Source of the DNA: Oxyruncus cristatus
Lineage: Eukaryota; Chordata; Aves; Passeriformes; Cotingidae
Direction: 5' to 3'
Assembly (NCBI GenBank): GCA_013399855.1
Contig: VXAY01006791.1
Coordinates: 62,001-126,000, forward strand
DNA: 64,000 bases
Program-made: the position numbers and the translations under genes
In this document: positions 11,071-22,800 of the stretch, one piece after another
Layout of the letters: every line of letters begins with the position of its first letter
Position numbering within the stretch: the stretch's first letter is position 1
The notes under the pieces: model-generated
Told to the model about the DNA's origin: nothing
Database searches by the model: none
Seen by the model: only the letters and a program-made list of their open reading frames with translations

Positions 11071-14000
11071 GTGCACATTAAGGTGGTAACGAGTGCCTTT
11101 GAAAATGTAACATAACTTAGAATCAACTCAAAAAGTGGCATGTACTGCTGTCCAGTTTGCTTCAGTTGGTGGGAGGAAAATAATAAATCCATAAGTCTGC
11201 TCCCACAAGACACAAGATTATTTCACTATATTCATCATTCATGCCTCAAAAATGTTATTATTTACTTAATCATTATGTTAATTATTAACTAAATTATCAT
11301 AAAATTTTAAACAAAGGGTTTTCAAATTTGTTTCTTATTGGTTTTAACTGCTTCGAACTGTTTTTAAATCTTTTGGGGTTTTTTCAACTGTTTATTCACA
11401 GACATTTTCAGAGTTCGATCCCCACTGACCACCATTGTTCACTGTCATGATGCTGTGTATATGTGAGTTGAAGCCATTGATCTCTTCAAAACTCTTTTGT
11501 TCTGATTTTATACTCTGCGTTGTGCTGAGCATGTTCAGTCCCTGCTCGCTGGTCTGGTTAACTCAGGGCAGTCACACTCTCAGAGAGAAATGTTTACACC
11601 ACCAGTTGGTCCCTTTGTGCTGAGATAAAGCCAGCTTCTTTGCAACATCTGGGATCATCCACACCCTGCATTATTCATCGAATTTCACAGGCACATGGTC
11701 CCTGCCCAGCTCTTCCAAACCTCCTTCCATCAGTCACAGCCGCGAGCAACGGAACATTGTTTTCATTGTTTGAATGAAACTGAAAGTACCACAAATTACA
11801 GGAGTGCAGAAGAGGGACTTAAAAAGAAACAAAATTTTGCACCAAAATTTTGAAAAAAGCACAAAATCTACAGTAAGGCAAAAGCTGATAAAATTGGGAA
11901 AGACTTCACAGAAAGCAGAATCACACACAGTAACAACGAATTAAAAAACTGCAATAATTTGAAATGCACTCTTATATTCCAGGGTAATATTATTTTTAAT
12001 GATTTCTTCCAAAATAGCCGTTATGTTCAAGGTTTGAACTGTAAGCCAGGTGGAGTCGATGAAAATCAATAAGAAATACAGTTTCTTTAAGCAGTTGAAT
12101 ATTGCAAAGAAGAGAGAGCATTCTGTCTTGTCCATTTTGGATCCTCTGCTTAGAAAGGACGTGCTCATTTCTGAAATGCCATGCTCCCTTTAAGACTTGG
12201 TAGAGCTCTACATGGAACTGAGTTTTGAAGGAGTGAAAGAAGATTTAAATCAACTCTTTCTAAAGCAGGAGATGTATTTCTTTCTTTGTTTTGCTCTCTC
12301 AGAGGTGCTTTAAGCAGGGCATTTAGCAGAAAGCTTACTTTTTTTGTGGGTAATTTAATTTTTAGCTGAATATGTCCAATCCAGCACAGCTCCGAAAAGG
12401 TAATAATTTAATTTCAAAAAGGATTTTGCATTTTTAAACATATTTAAAAGTCAAATGTTTCATTAGAGTTAGTATACTTTTCACACCTCTTTTAAGACTA
12501 GGACAGCTTTTTCTTAAGGACTGGAAGTTTTTGAGGAAGGGTACAGTGGGCAAGGGAACCATATATGTGTTAAATTAAAAAAAAAAAATATCTGAAGTGA
12601 ATTATTTCATTTGCACTTTTTTAAGTTATGAAAAAGCAGTGATTATGATGGGTTTTTTAGGGAAAAAAAAAGAAAAAAATGAAAATATTTAATTAGATTT
12701 TCAAAGAATTCTGTTTCCTTAGATGATTGCCAGCAAGATCTCTGCAGTGATGAACTCCCTGTTATATAGAGTTGAGGACAAAAGTTGCCTGATACTAAGC
12801 CTTTCTGAAATAGTGGGTATCAGTTCAATATAGTTTTTGAAAGGTCTTTTGTGAAAGGGTCTTAAGAGCCAGTCCCCCCTAACATGGTGCTCCCTCACTG
12901 GTACCCTGATGATTTTATCAGGCAGAGGCTGTTTCTTTGGTGGAAAAAAAAAAAAATCCAAAACTTTTCAAATAATTGTTTGTGTCAGAGAATACGTTCT
13001 GGCATCTGCTGGTGAATCCTGAAGAGGGTCCATTTAATACTGATTGGTCAGCAAGTTTTTATGGGATTCTGTGAATTCCTGAAGCAATTACCTTTTAAGG
13101 TAACATGGAAGTTCCTCAACATGCTACAGGCAGGGGTTTCTGTTTTGTGCTTGTACCCATCTCTTCTGGAAAGCCCCAGTTGTAACCTTCCCTGTTTTGC
13201 CACAGAGCTTTGATTTTTGGAAAGTCACTTAAACCTGCCTGTGCCACTAGGAACTGTGAGCCCATTAGAGATTGTCCTTTCCTGCTTCACAAAGCTGAAT
13301 ATTAAAGTCTAGAAGATATGCAGACATCACAATAGTATCAAAGTAAAACCAATTGAATGACTAACTGATAAATTTTGGACAGCAATGTTGCAAAGTAAGG
13401 CAGTATGGGACCATACACAAACCTGGTCAGACTCAGAACTGGTTTATGATATCAGAAATTGAGCCTTTCTGCCTGCTTTTATGTATATGCTATATCAAGA
13501 GATACTCAGTTTTGAGGTGATAGCAGTGAATTTTCTCCTTTCCACATTCAGATTTCAGAGAACCATTGGCTCTCCACAGAATAACTGCCATGCAGAAATT
13601 TTGGATCCAAGTTAGCTGATGAAACTAAACACATCTATAAATTACTGATGTGTGCATCTTCCCTATCATCTAGTTTCCAATGCTCTTTTCTTTCCTTCCT
13701 ATATCCCTTAAGTCAGTGTATCCAAGACAGCATATTTTCAAAGAACAAAGTACAAATGTCTCAAGCTGGCTTAGCAGAATTTTGTTTTCCTGACGGTGCT
13801 TTCTTACTCTTTGAACACAAGGATTAAAAAATGCCCTTTCACTTAAAACTGGAGAGATTTTTTTAACCTGGCCACATTCCTCTGATCATGAAGAGTTTTG
13901 TTTGTTATAGTACAAGGAATATAGACCAAATATTTTAAAGATATAACCAAAACAACACCAGAAAGGATATCCTATCTGATGTAAATTGTGAAAAATCAGA

Positions 14001-17000
14001 TAAGAATTAAAGACTTGCCCTGAAAGGTGATCTGTGTTTTGTAGATGTATCAATTGGTCTAACAAATAATACCACAACTCCTTACAAGCGTTGCTGTCTC
14101 TATACAAGGAATCATGCCTAGACTAGGTGAACTGGGTGAGGGTGAGAAGATGGCCAAAACACCAAGACTGAATTGGGAATCTCCAGACAAAATGAATAGT
14201 CTTTAACTAGGGCACAGCCCTAACACACTCACATACCGTGCAACTCAGGAAAAGAACGATTTTAATGCATGTTCATCAGAGGAATATAATAGGACACCAC
14301 TCTCACTAGTAAAAGGCGTACATCCTGATAACACATTACAGAGTGCAACAGACTGTATCATAATATACATCTTCTAAAAGTGGTAAAATTTAAAATATTT
14401 TTGAAGTATAAAATCACTGTGTTGGAGCCTTTCCTCCTTTCCTTGGAGACAGCAGTCAAAAAGTTGCCACTAGCAGGCTGTTTCTTCTTACCCTATTCTC
14501 CCTTGTTTAAATGCCTTTACTACCTTCAAAGTCATCCAAGTCTACACAGATTAATTTGTTTTCACAGAACAGGAATCTTAAGAGATAAAATGAATTTTCT
14601 CTGCTTCAGAAGTGTGTCAAAAATTGCTGAACATCAATGGACAAGAGAAGTAAAGGGAAAAAAGTGAAAAGAAGTGGCAGAGTGGAACCAAAGGCTGAGA
14701 AGAGAAATGCAATGGGAAGGATAATTGTGATGCTTTTGCACAGCAAAGATTAAAGAGAGCAGTCTGAGCATGGGACCCACACTAACGATGAGCGTAGGAG
14801 ACTAAGCTATAAAGAGGTATCCAGGTGCTGTAGAAGCTTGTATCCAGGAAAGAAAGGAAGAAGAAAGCAGTGAGGTAGAAGAAATATGGTTGTACTCTGG
14901 CCATTGATGATTGAGCTTCTAACAAGAAACCTGTTCTTTCTCTCACCAAGCTTTAGAGGAAAACACTGGGGAAAGACACTAGTGGGAGGTGACTATGGAA
15001 GCTCTCGCTGAAGGTTGAAGATTGGCAGAAGTACAAAGGTAATGCTTAAGAAATGGCTCCCCTGTGAGTTTTGAGAGGCAAAGTATTGGTCTAAAAGATG
15101 ATGTCCTCTCTGGCGAGAAAAAAGAATAAGGACAGAGCTTAAGTTTTCTCTAGTAACTTCAGGTTTTACTGTGTCTATTTTTCATTAAAACAAAATTTCT
15201 GTCCTTAAAATTGTGCAATTATAATTCATTTTTTTGTACCAAGTTTGTTTATTTCAGTGCTAAAATGCTTCACCATGAAGCTACAAACAAGTTTCAAAAC
15301 TTGTTAAGCACTTTTAGCTTTTTTTTTTTCCCCCTAGTTACATAAATACATGTGATGTACTGTGGTGGACTGCTGTAACAGAATGTGCAAAACACTTACT
15401 GCTACCAGTTCTCGTGCTGTAAACATACAAGAAAATTTTCAGCAATAAAGAGGGGTCTGCTGATCTCAGTGTTATTCTGTCTGTATGTTCACAATCTTGC
15501 CCACTCACAAAGAAAGCTTTATGAATTTATCATCTTTACTCTCCCACTTCCTGTGGTATTCAGCAGGCTGTTGATAACAGCTGACAGCAAATTGAGGATG
15601 GAAGCAGACTTAACACAGATGCTTGGAATAATATCATTATAGGGCTGTTATTAATTTCCCCCTGCTTTGTGTCTTTCAGTGTTTTGTACACTGCTGAAAG
15701 AGATAATGGATTTTAAGGGGTGAATGTCAAAATTGCACTCGTATCCTTGACCAAATTATAGTTCTGAGACAATGAAGCAGGCAACAGTTATCCGGCAGAC
15801 TCCTAGAAGATTAGAAATCCTGTAGACTCCAGCGAAGACAGCTGTATTTTAGAAGCTTACATGCTTTGCATGGGTTGAACTGCTGGCTTTCTCAAAGACT
15901 TAAATTGTCAAGTGTTCACAACAAAGGAAGTGATAACATGGGAAAAGAAACATATAAATTTCTTCACCCTCACCTCCAGTTTTAAGGAATCTGTCTCATA
16001 AAGCGTGTCAATATTGGTTTTAGTTTTAACAAGAAGTTTATAGCTTAATTAAAATCTTTATATATTTTAGTCCAGAACCATTAAGAGAAACCAAACAACA
16101 AGGCTTAATTGAGGTTCAGAAGACTTTTTTTAGCTTTTTTCAAGAACAAAGATTGTGTTTTTGCTAGTACTGAATTGCCTCAGCTGCCTTGAACAGAAGA
16201 GCAAGCCTTTCCTGATTGCTTCAGTCCCTTAGAACTGCTAGAAACTAACCAAATATTATAATACAAAATATGTTTCTTTAAGGTCAAGTTGGGGTAAGCT
16301 GCAAAAGAGAAGTATCTGAGAAATTTTCCCCTACCTGACCACAGCCTTGTAGGTACACATTCTTGAATCAAAAAGGATCCTTGCTTAATGACCCGTTTTG
16401 TAACCTCAACCAATACGGTATGTTTTGAAGGAGAATTCCCATCCAGTGGTGGTACCAAAGGAAAAGCATCTGTGATGGAGGGGCATTTTTATATTTTACT
16501 TTGCAGAATCTGTTTACATATGTAGTTGTTCATTCATATACCTTACAGGAAATGTGAACCCAAGCCTTTGGGTGAGAATTATATACTGCAAAAGTCCTGT
16601 TTCATCTGCTCTACAGCTGACTTGTCTGTGTAATGCTTCTCACCAGATTTATGAACATGACATTAGGAGAGCCACAAACTGTAAAAAAAAAGGGTTTAAT
16701 TATGTGTTAGAACATACCAAAATCCTCCTTTTCTCATCAAGGTGGCTACATGGTCAGAACCCCAGAAAGAAATGCTCTGGAGGTCAGCTAAATTTAGGCT
16801 GTGTGTTAGAAAACGAAATAGGGAGAGGAAAAACTCTGGAAGTTTCTTGGAAAATGTTGTATAAATGACTGGTGACATACCACTGAGTCATTTGAATGTA
16901 CACCTGGTACAGCCCTATGCCTGGGCAGGCTCACTTGCTCAGTGACCAAAAGGCTGTCACATACTGTCAGGTTCTGGCAGGATGCTGTTGCCTCCCCAGA

Positions 17001-18861
17001 GCAACCACTGTATATGAATGAGTTAACTTTACAGTGTTTCTACTTCATTTTCAGGAAATTGTAAATGCATTTTCTCCAGAAGCCTTAAAATACTCCTGTA
17101 CTGTAGGCTAATGCTCTGCTACAGAGGTCTGCTGCTGTTCCTCTGTATCTGAAAGCATGACCTATCTTCTGTCCTCAACTTGGATTGAAAGATAAATTTA
17201 TAAAAGAAGTTCCTGGCTTAAAATGATGTAGGCTCTTTTTCTGCATTCATTAGCCCTTTTGAGGGCTACCTAATGACATCTTCAGACACCTTTTGAGCAG
17301 CCTGATATGAGAAAATTATATATGGAAGTATGAAATGGAAGTTTTGCAAAGCATAGCATAAATATTGTTGAAAGTGGTCAGACAAGTCAGGGGCTATGTC
17401 AGAGTCACCAGCATGCATAGTGAGGTACAGACAATGAAACCAGATCCCTTCTGCCTGATGTGATGAAAAATACCTCAGGCCAGGCTGTTAAAAGTTTATG
17501 CTAAACTGCCAGATTGGACACGGTTCAGAGGAGAGTTATGTGTACATGTCACAGTGGAAAGGAAAGGAAAGGGGAGTTTGCTATTCAAAGGTAAATGATA
17601 TCCGAAGTCAACATTCTATATTGTGCTAAATGATTTCTTCTTCTTTGGAACTTTGCTTAAAGAAAGAATAGTCCAATAATGACATGAGGAATCAGGGACA
17701 GTTTACGGCCAACTGAATACTCCAAAAAGCAACACACTTGGGAGCACTTACCGTGTTTTCAGAGAGATCTTGATGGTTTAAAGAATCCTATTCAAGTGCT
17801 TTTTAAACTTGTAATTGTAGTCCGTGCCTCAGATGTTAGTCTCAAGGAGTGTGTTTTTAGCTCGTGTGAAAAAGAGTAGGAGAGTACACTGTAGAAAGCT
17901 GGGATGTCAGAAACTGCACTGCTGCAGAAACTACAGGCCTGGCAGACAAGTTGTCGGTATGGAGCAGCAGAAGGAGGAATGCCTGTCTTTTAGTGGCAGT
18001 TGCTGCTTATATTTTCCAGCAAACATTACAGCAAACACTGTTTCTTTCCAAAATGTGTTAGAATGTTGTGCCTTTCAATTGTTTCTAGCACTTCCAGCAA
18101 ATTTGACACTTGGGGTATTCTTCAGATGGCTTGGTACATGTCTGCCTTTTTTCAGAAGATGGAAAAGATAAGGACAGAAAAGATAAATTGCTGTTTCTAA
18201 TTGGGCTCTGCATTTTCTTCAGATCTCTAGAACGGATGAAATGCTGAGTAGGATGCAAGGCTGAGTGGAGTTCCTAACAGAAGTTTCCATTCCTTGTGCC
18301 ATTATGCATAGAGTTTACCAGAGCTTAGCACGGGAATGAAGACTGAGTGTGAGTGATATGACACACCAAATCTGAAGAATAAATAGGGAAAATGGAGACA
18401 GTGGCAGAAAGTGAACAGATGATGAAAACACATTTTATTGCACCCTCTCCTGACGCTCTTATATTTTCAGCAGGCAGATCAAATGGCCTAGTGTGCTGCA
18501 GGGCTTGAGGGTACATCAGGCTTAAAGGGGAGTACACCATGAAGGCGAAACGGCAGTTTTTTAAATGTTTCTTGGGCTGGTAAAGGAAGGCCTAGGATGG
18601 CTTTAGAGCAAGTGGCATGGGAGAGATGGTACATCTTGGGCTATTGAAGCCTTCTTTGGAACTTTTTGCTAGTCACCAACATGATTAGTTTCCTCCTGCA
18701 AAGCAAGAGTCTCCAACAACATAGATGCTGAAAGAAGGCAGATGTGAAGTTGCTTTCTACTGGCATTACAGGGAACCCATGTAGCATTTTCTCCTCTGAG
18801 TTTTACCTTTACAGTTGGTGGGACTGATTCTAGTATGCAGTGCTCCTTAATAAAGGTGCTT
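11071..18861. other. No recognisable gene or repeat
   Basis: This is the longest featureless span in the window. Short open frames on both strands (for example 14380-14667, 16180-16458, 16554-16868 and 17824-18171) show no domain or convincing splice structure. A13 near 12946-12958 and similar homopolymers are scattered through it. I see no CR1, LTR or SINE here, although old diverged copies could be missed by eye. Confidence 0.45.
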
Positions 18862-19585
18862 TGAAGCTAGAGGATGGGATGACCTTTGCTGGGTGCCAGG
18901 TGCCCACTAAGCCGTTCTATCATTCCCCCTCCTCTGTGGGACAGGGGAAGAAAAAATATTACAAAAAGCTCAGGGGTCAAGATAAGGACAGGAAGATCAC
19001 TTAGCAATTACCCTCATAGGCAGAAAAAAAAAAAAATTAATTTGAGGAAATAAATTTATTTACCAGTAAAATCAGAGTAGGGCAATGAGAAATAAACCCA
19101 AATTTTAAACTACCTTTCTCCCTACTCCTTCCTTCTTCTCTGGTTCAGCTTAACTCCTGAGTCTTTTATCTCCTTCCTCCTAAGCAGTGCAGGGGAAGAG
19201 GGAATGGGTGTGGCAGTCAGTTCATCACACATTGTCTCTGCTTCTCCTTCCTCCTCACGCTCTTCACCTGCTCCAGTGTGTCGTCCTGCCCACAGGAGAC
19301 AGTCCTTGGTGTCTGTTGAGTTGTTTCTCTCTCATATTCTCACTGCTCTCTCCCAGCTGCAGTTGCTGTTGCGCAGCAACTTTTTCTCCGCCCTAAATAC
19401 ATTGTCCCAGAGATGCTACCACAGTCACTGAAGGGCTCGGTCCTGGCCAGTGGTGGATCCATTTTGCTAATCCAGCTGGCACTGGCTCTGTCAGACATGG
19501 GGGAAGCTTCTAGCAGCTTCTCTCAGAAGTCAACCTTGCAGCAACTGCCTCTACTGTCAAGAAAAACAAAATTGAGCAAACTTTA
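18862..19585 (-). mobile_element. ERVL-type endogenous retrovirus LTR, internally shortened
   Basis: The plus strand carries the reverse complement of a widespread avian LTR: 'gggatgacctttgctgggtg', 'gccaggtgcccactaagccg', 'ttctatcattccccctcctc', 'cagttcatcacacattgtct', 'ctcatattctcactgctctc' and 'gacatgggggaagcttctag'. On the minus strand a TATA-like 'atatttag..' region lies near 19395 and a poly(A)-type AATAAA near 19058. Related copies that I recall carry a long GC-rich array of short units between the cctcct and tgttgagttg blocks; here only about one unit remains ('ctgctccagtgtgtcgtcct'). No retroviral coding sequence adjoins it, so it is a solo LTR or LTR remnant. The ERVL assignment is from memory. 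Confidence 0.75.
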
Positions 19586-19757
19586 TTTATTTATTCATAT
19601 CTTCCTCCTCCCTGAGAAAGCAATGTGCTTATGTGAAGAGACTGCTAGGAGAAAGACTAATGTTAGTAGTAGGCACAGCTAAGTCCTGCTACTGTTTCTT
19701 TCTGAAGCTGTGAATATAATCTGCTATGATACCCCAATCTGAGAAGACTGAACAAGA

Positions 19758-19815
19758 AAATATTAAATAAGCATTAATTAAATATTAAATAAGCATTAAT
19801 TAAATATTAAATAAA
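19758..19815. repeat. 22-bp AT-rich minisatellite, 2.6 units
   Basis: Two identical 22-base units beginning 'aaatattaaataagcattaa' occupy 19758-19779 and 19780-19801, followed by a partial third unit. Identity between units suggests recent expansion. Confidence 0.93.
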
Positions 19816-22047
19816 CTGTGATACTTGTGCACACTCTAGATGTCAGCTTTTATAAAGACATTTTCTCTGCAAAACTGAATCCGTGTTGGGAGACCATGTC
19901 TTGTATAAAAACTGAGTAAATTGGGTTGCTTGTTTGTTCAGGAGAAAGACAAGAGGTAACTTGATTATTTGCCAAAGAAACTGTATGATGGAGACTTCTG
20001 ATAGTAAAGGACTGTATTATTTGACAGAGCATAGTGAGATCCAGGGCTACCTTTAGTGTTCTGGTGCTCATCTTTCAAGGACATAACTATTTCTGTGTGA
20101 CAGTCTACAGCTCATTAGTATAGTCTGTCTTGCTGTGCTCCTAGCTATTACATTCACCTGAAATTGTCCTTGTAAGGGTTTATTACCATTCTTGGATGTT
20201 GGGAGATCCTTCTTGTCTGTCTTCCAGTTCTTTCTGTCCACTTTTTTTCTGAATAGGTTTCAGCTTTTATGATAAAATATGATATTGACTTGTTTTTTTT
20301 CTCTGTAGGGAATAAGGCAACGTGATCATGAAGTGCCCTGGGCTTTTTAAATGGCATGTCATCTTTTCCTTGGAGGTAAGAGTGGATGAGACCCAGCAGT
20401 GCAGTGCTGATCTGAACAGTCCTTATATTGTATGTTGTTCCTTATGCAGCTGTTGTTGCTGAGAAGCACATGCTGAGGACACATCTCAGCAGAGGTCCCT
20501 CTTTTACTTCTTCATTGGTCACCTCAGAGACAGGCTACTGAAGTACACCTACCATGGTAGCTTTTACACTGAGGAATTGGTGTAAAACTAATCTGTCTGA
20601 CACCTGGCAATAATATGTAGAGGGCATAGCTCAGGGTGGAGTAAGTTCTGCTCTTGTGCTGCTTATATTGAAAAAGTGTCCCAGAAAAAGCAAAAAAGAG
20701 CTTGAGTTGGAAATCGCTTTAAAATGCAGAAATTTCTAGAAGGAAGAAAAAATTAATTAAAAGGTTAATTGCATTTTATTGTTAACCTCTAGTACCTTGA
20801 GAACATTCTCCTGCTTACCCATGTGTGCAACTGAAATTTGTTTAATTTCATTCTCTACATAGACAGTGTTTAGTAAATTTATTAGGATTCTTTTTACAGT
20901 TTGTCCTCTTTACTAATAAAGTGATAGATTAGTTAGTCCTTCTGAATAAGCAATTTGTCAAGCCTGTAAGCCATATAAAACTAAGTGCATATGTAATTTA
21001 TTGCCTACTCTAGTAGCAGAAATAATGTACATTTGGCAAATTCTAATTAAAATAATCAAGAGATTAATCATTTGATAGAAAGTTATTTATTAAACGGAAT
21101 TAATTCTCTTACGGGTACATTTTAAACTTGGAGTACTACTAACCTGAAACTGACTAAATTAGAATTTTTGTCTTTGTTAACCAGAAATTTTTAAAAAAAC
21201 TGTGGAAAACTAGTAAAATAGGCATAAAATGTATTTTACACCACATGTTGTTACATATGAAAAGTCATTAATCTTATTTTTCAGCTGAAGTAATCAGAGC
21301 AATTTCTTATATTGTAGCTTGCATATAATTTAAGGTCCATTTCATGAAACATGTTTTTCTTGGAAAGTATTTTCATATTGAAAGTGTCTACAGTGTAACT
21401 TTCAGTCAAAACTACTTTTCATAAGATAAAATTCATCTTGCTTGTCATAGCCTAATTTACATGTATGTATAAATGCACAAGGGAAATCAAGTTTATTTGG
21501 AGCCTTATAGACACGAAATATTGTGAACTTTGCAACACGTAGTGCCAGATTCAGAGTATGTGCAATGTAACTCTCCTTGTTGCAGTAATCCAGTGGCAGA
21601 TCATGAACTTCAGCTTTGATCTTGCAGTTCTGCACTAACATAAAAGTCTTTTCTTTAGGTCCCGTGCATATACTACGTGATTACTACTCTATTCTGTATA
21701 TATGGGTGACTTGTGTGACCAATCTCACTGATAGGAGGAGAATGGCTTTTGTATGAACTGCTCAGTTGAAGTTAAGAAAACTGGAAGACGAAAATTAAGT
21801 TCATTCAACGGAAAGCTTTAGTATTTTAGAAAACTACTTTTATACCAAAATGCCATGCATAACCATAGCTTTTAGGTAGCAATCTCTTTTTACTAATATT
21901 GTGGCTGTACCTAAAACATTTAAAACACACTACTGGAGAGATGCTGTTTTCTGCTCATAAACCAATGCTTCATTCTGATCACCACAGTGAAGTTCTTGCT
22001 ATGCAGAGCCGACCAGTTGGTGCTTAAATCATGTCAATAAAAAGTGG
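19816..22047. other. No recognisable gene or repeat
   Basis: AT-rich DNA with scattered short open frames on both strands and no family recognised. I see no coding or regulatory feature that can be supported. Confidence 0.45.
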
Positions 22048-22355
22048 ATTGTGAGGTGGATGTGAGGTCTGTTCTCCCAGGTAAGAAGTGACAGAATGCG
22101 AGAAAATGGACTCAACTACACCAGAGGACGTTTAGATTGCATATTAGGAAAAAGTTCTTCACTGAAAGGGTGTTCAGACATTGGAACAGGTTGCTAGGGA
22201 AGTGGTGGATTCACCATTCCTGGAAGTGTTCAAAATACATGTGGATGTGGCATGTCTGGACATGGTTCTGTGGTGGACTTGGTGGTACTGGGTTAACAGT
22301 TGAACTCGATGAGCTTAGAGGTCTTTTCCAACTTTGATGATTCTATGATTATATG
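22048..22355 (+). mobile_element. CR1 LINE, 3'-end fragment
   Basis: Classic plus-strand CR1 3' end: 'ctgttctcccaggtaagaag', 'ggacgtttagattgcatatt', 'aggaaaaagttcttcactga', 'ggaacaggttgctagggaag', 'gttgaactcgatgagcttag' and the terminal hairpin/repeat region ending 'gatgattctatgattat'. About 300 bases remain. The start of the open frame at 22137-22337 corresponds to the degenerate end of ORF2 plus 3' UTR and is not a separate gene. Confidence 0.93.
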
Positions 22356-22724
22356 TTAATCTTTTCAGTGCACATGTTTTGTGGTAGCACTTGTTTTGGG
22401 AAATGTCACCATGGCTCAAAGCAGGTATTTAGTAATCCAAAATATGAACTGAAAAATGGACTCGAGTGTATCCTGAAATCTCTTTCCATTCAGTAACATA
22501 GTTACTAGCACGTGCTTAATTATCTCTTAGGGCATTCTAGTTATGTTCAAAATGATTCTTAAATTACTCTGGTAAACCTAGATACTTTTGAAGGTGACTT
22601 TTTTGCCATAAAAAGCATTCTAAAGAAGCATTTTGATTGACTGCAATGCACATTGTTAATTTGCTAGTATACATCCAAACTTGAGGGGGAAAAAAAAAGC
22701 CACATTGAAAAATACAGGGCTACC

Positions 22725-22800
22725 AAGATCTTTGGGGAGGTCTCTAACCCACTCCTCTGCCTAAAGCAGGTTCACCCCTGCCAGGAAATCCAGTTTAAGA
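22725..22800 (-). mobile_element. Possible old CR1 stub
   Basis: The block 'ggggaggtctctaacccact' with 'cctctgcctaaagcaggttc' resembles the reverse complement of a CR1 3' region ('aggtcatctagtccaacccc', 'cctaaagcaggttc'). Similarity is limited to about 70 bases and the terminal repeat is missing. Confidence 0.4.

Noticed and set aside
17824..18171. 115-codon Cys-rich plus-strand protein
   Set aside because: Cysteines have no regular spacing and a second frame overlaps; no signal peptide or splice context.
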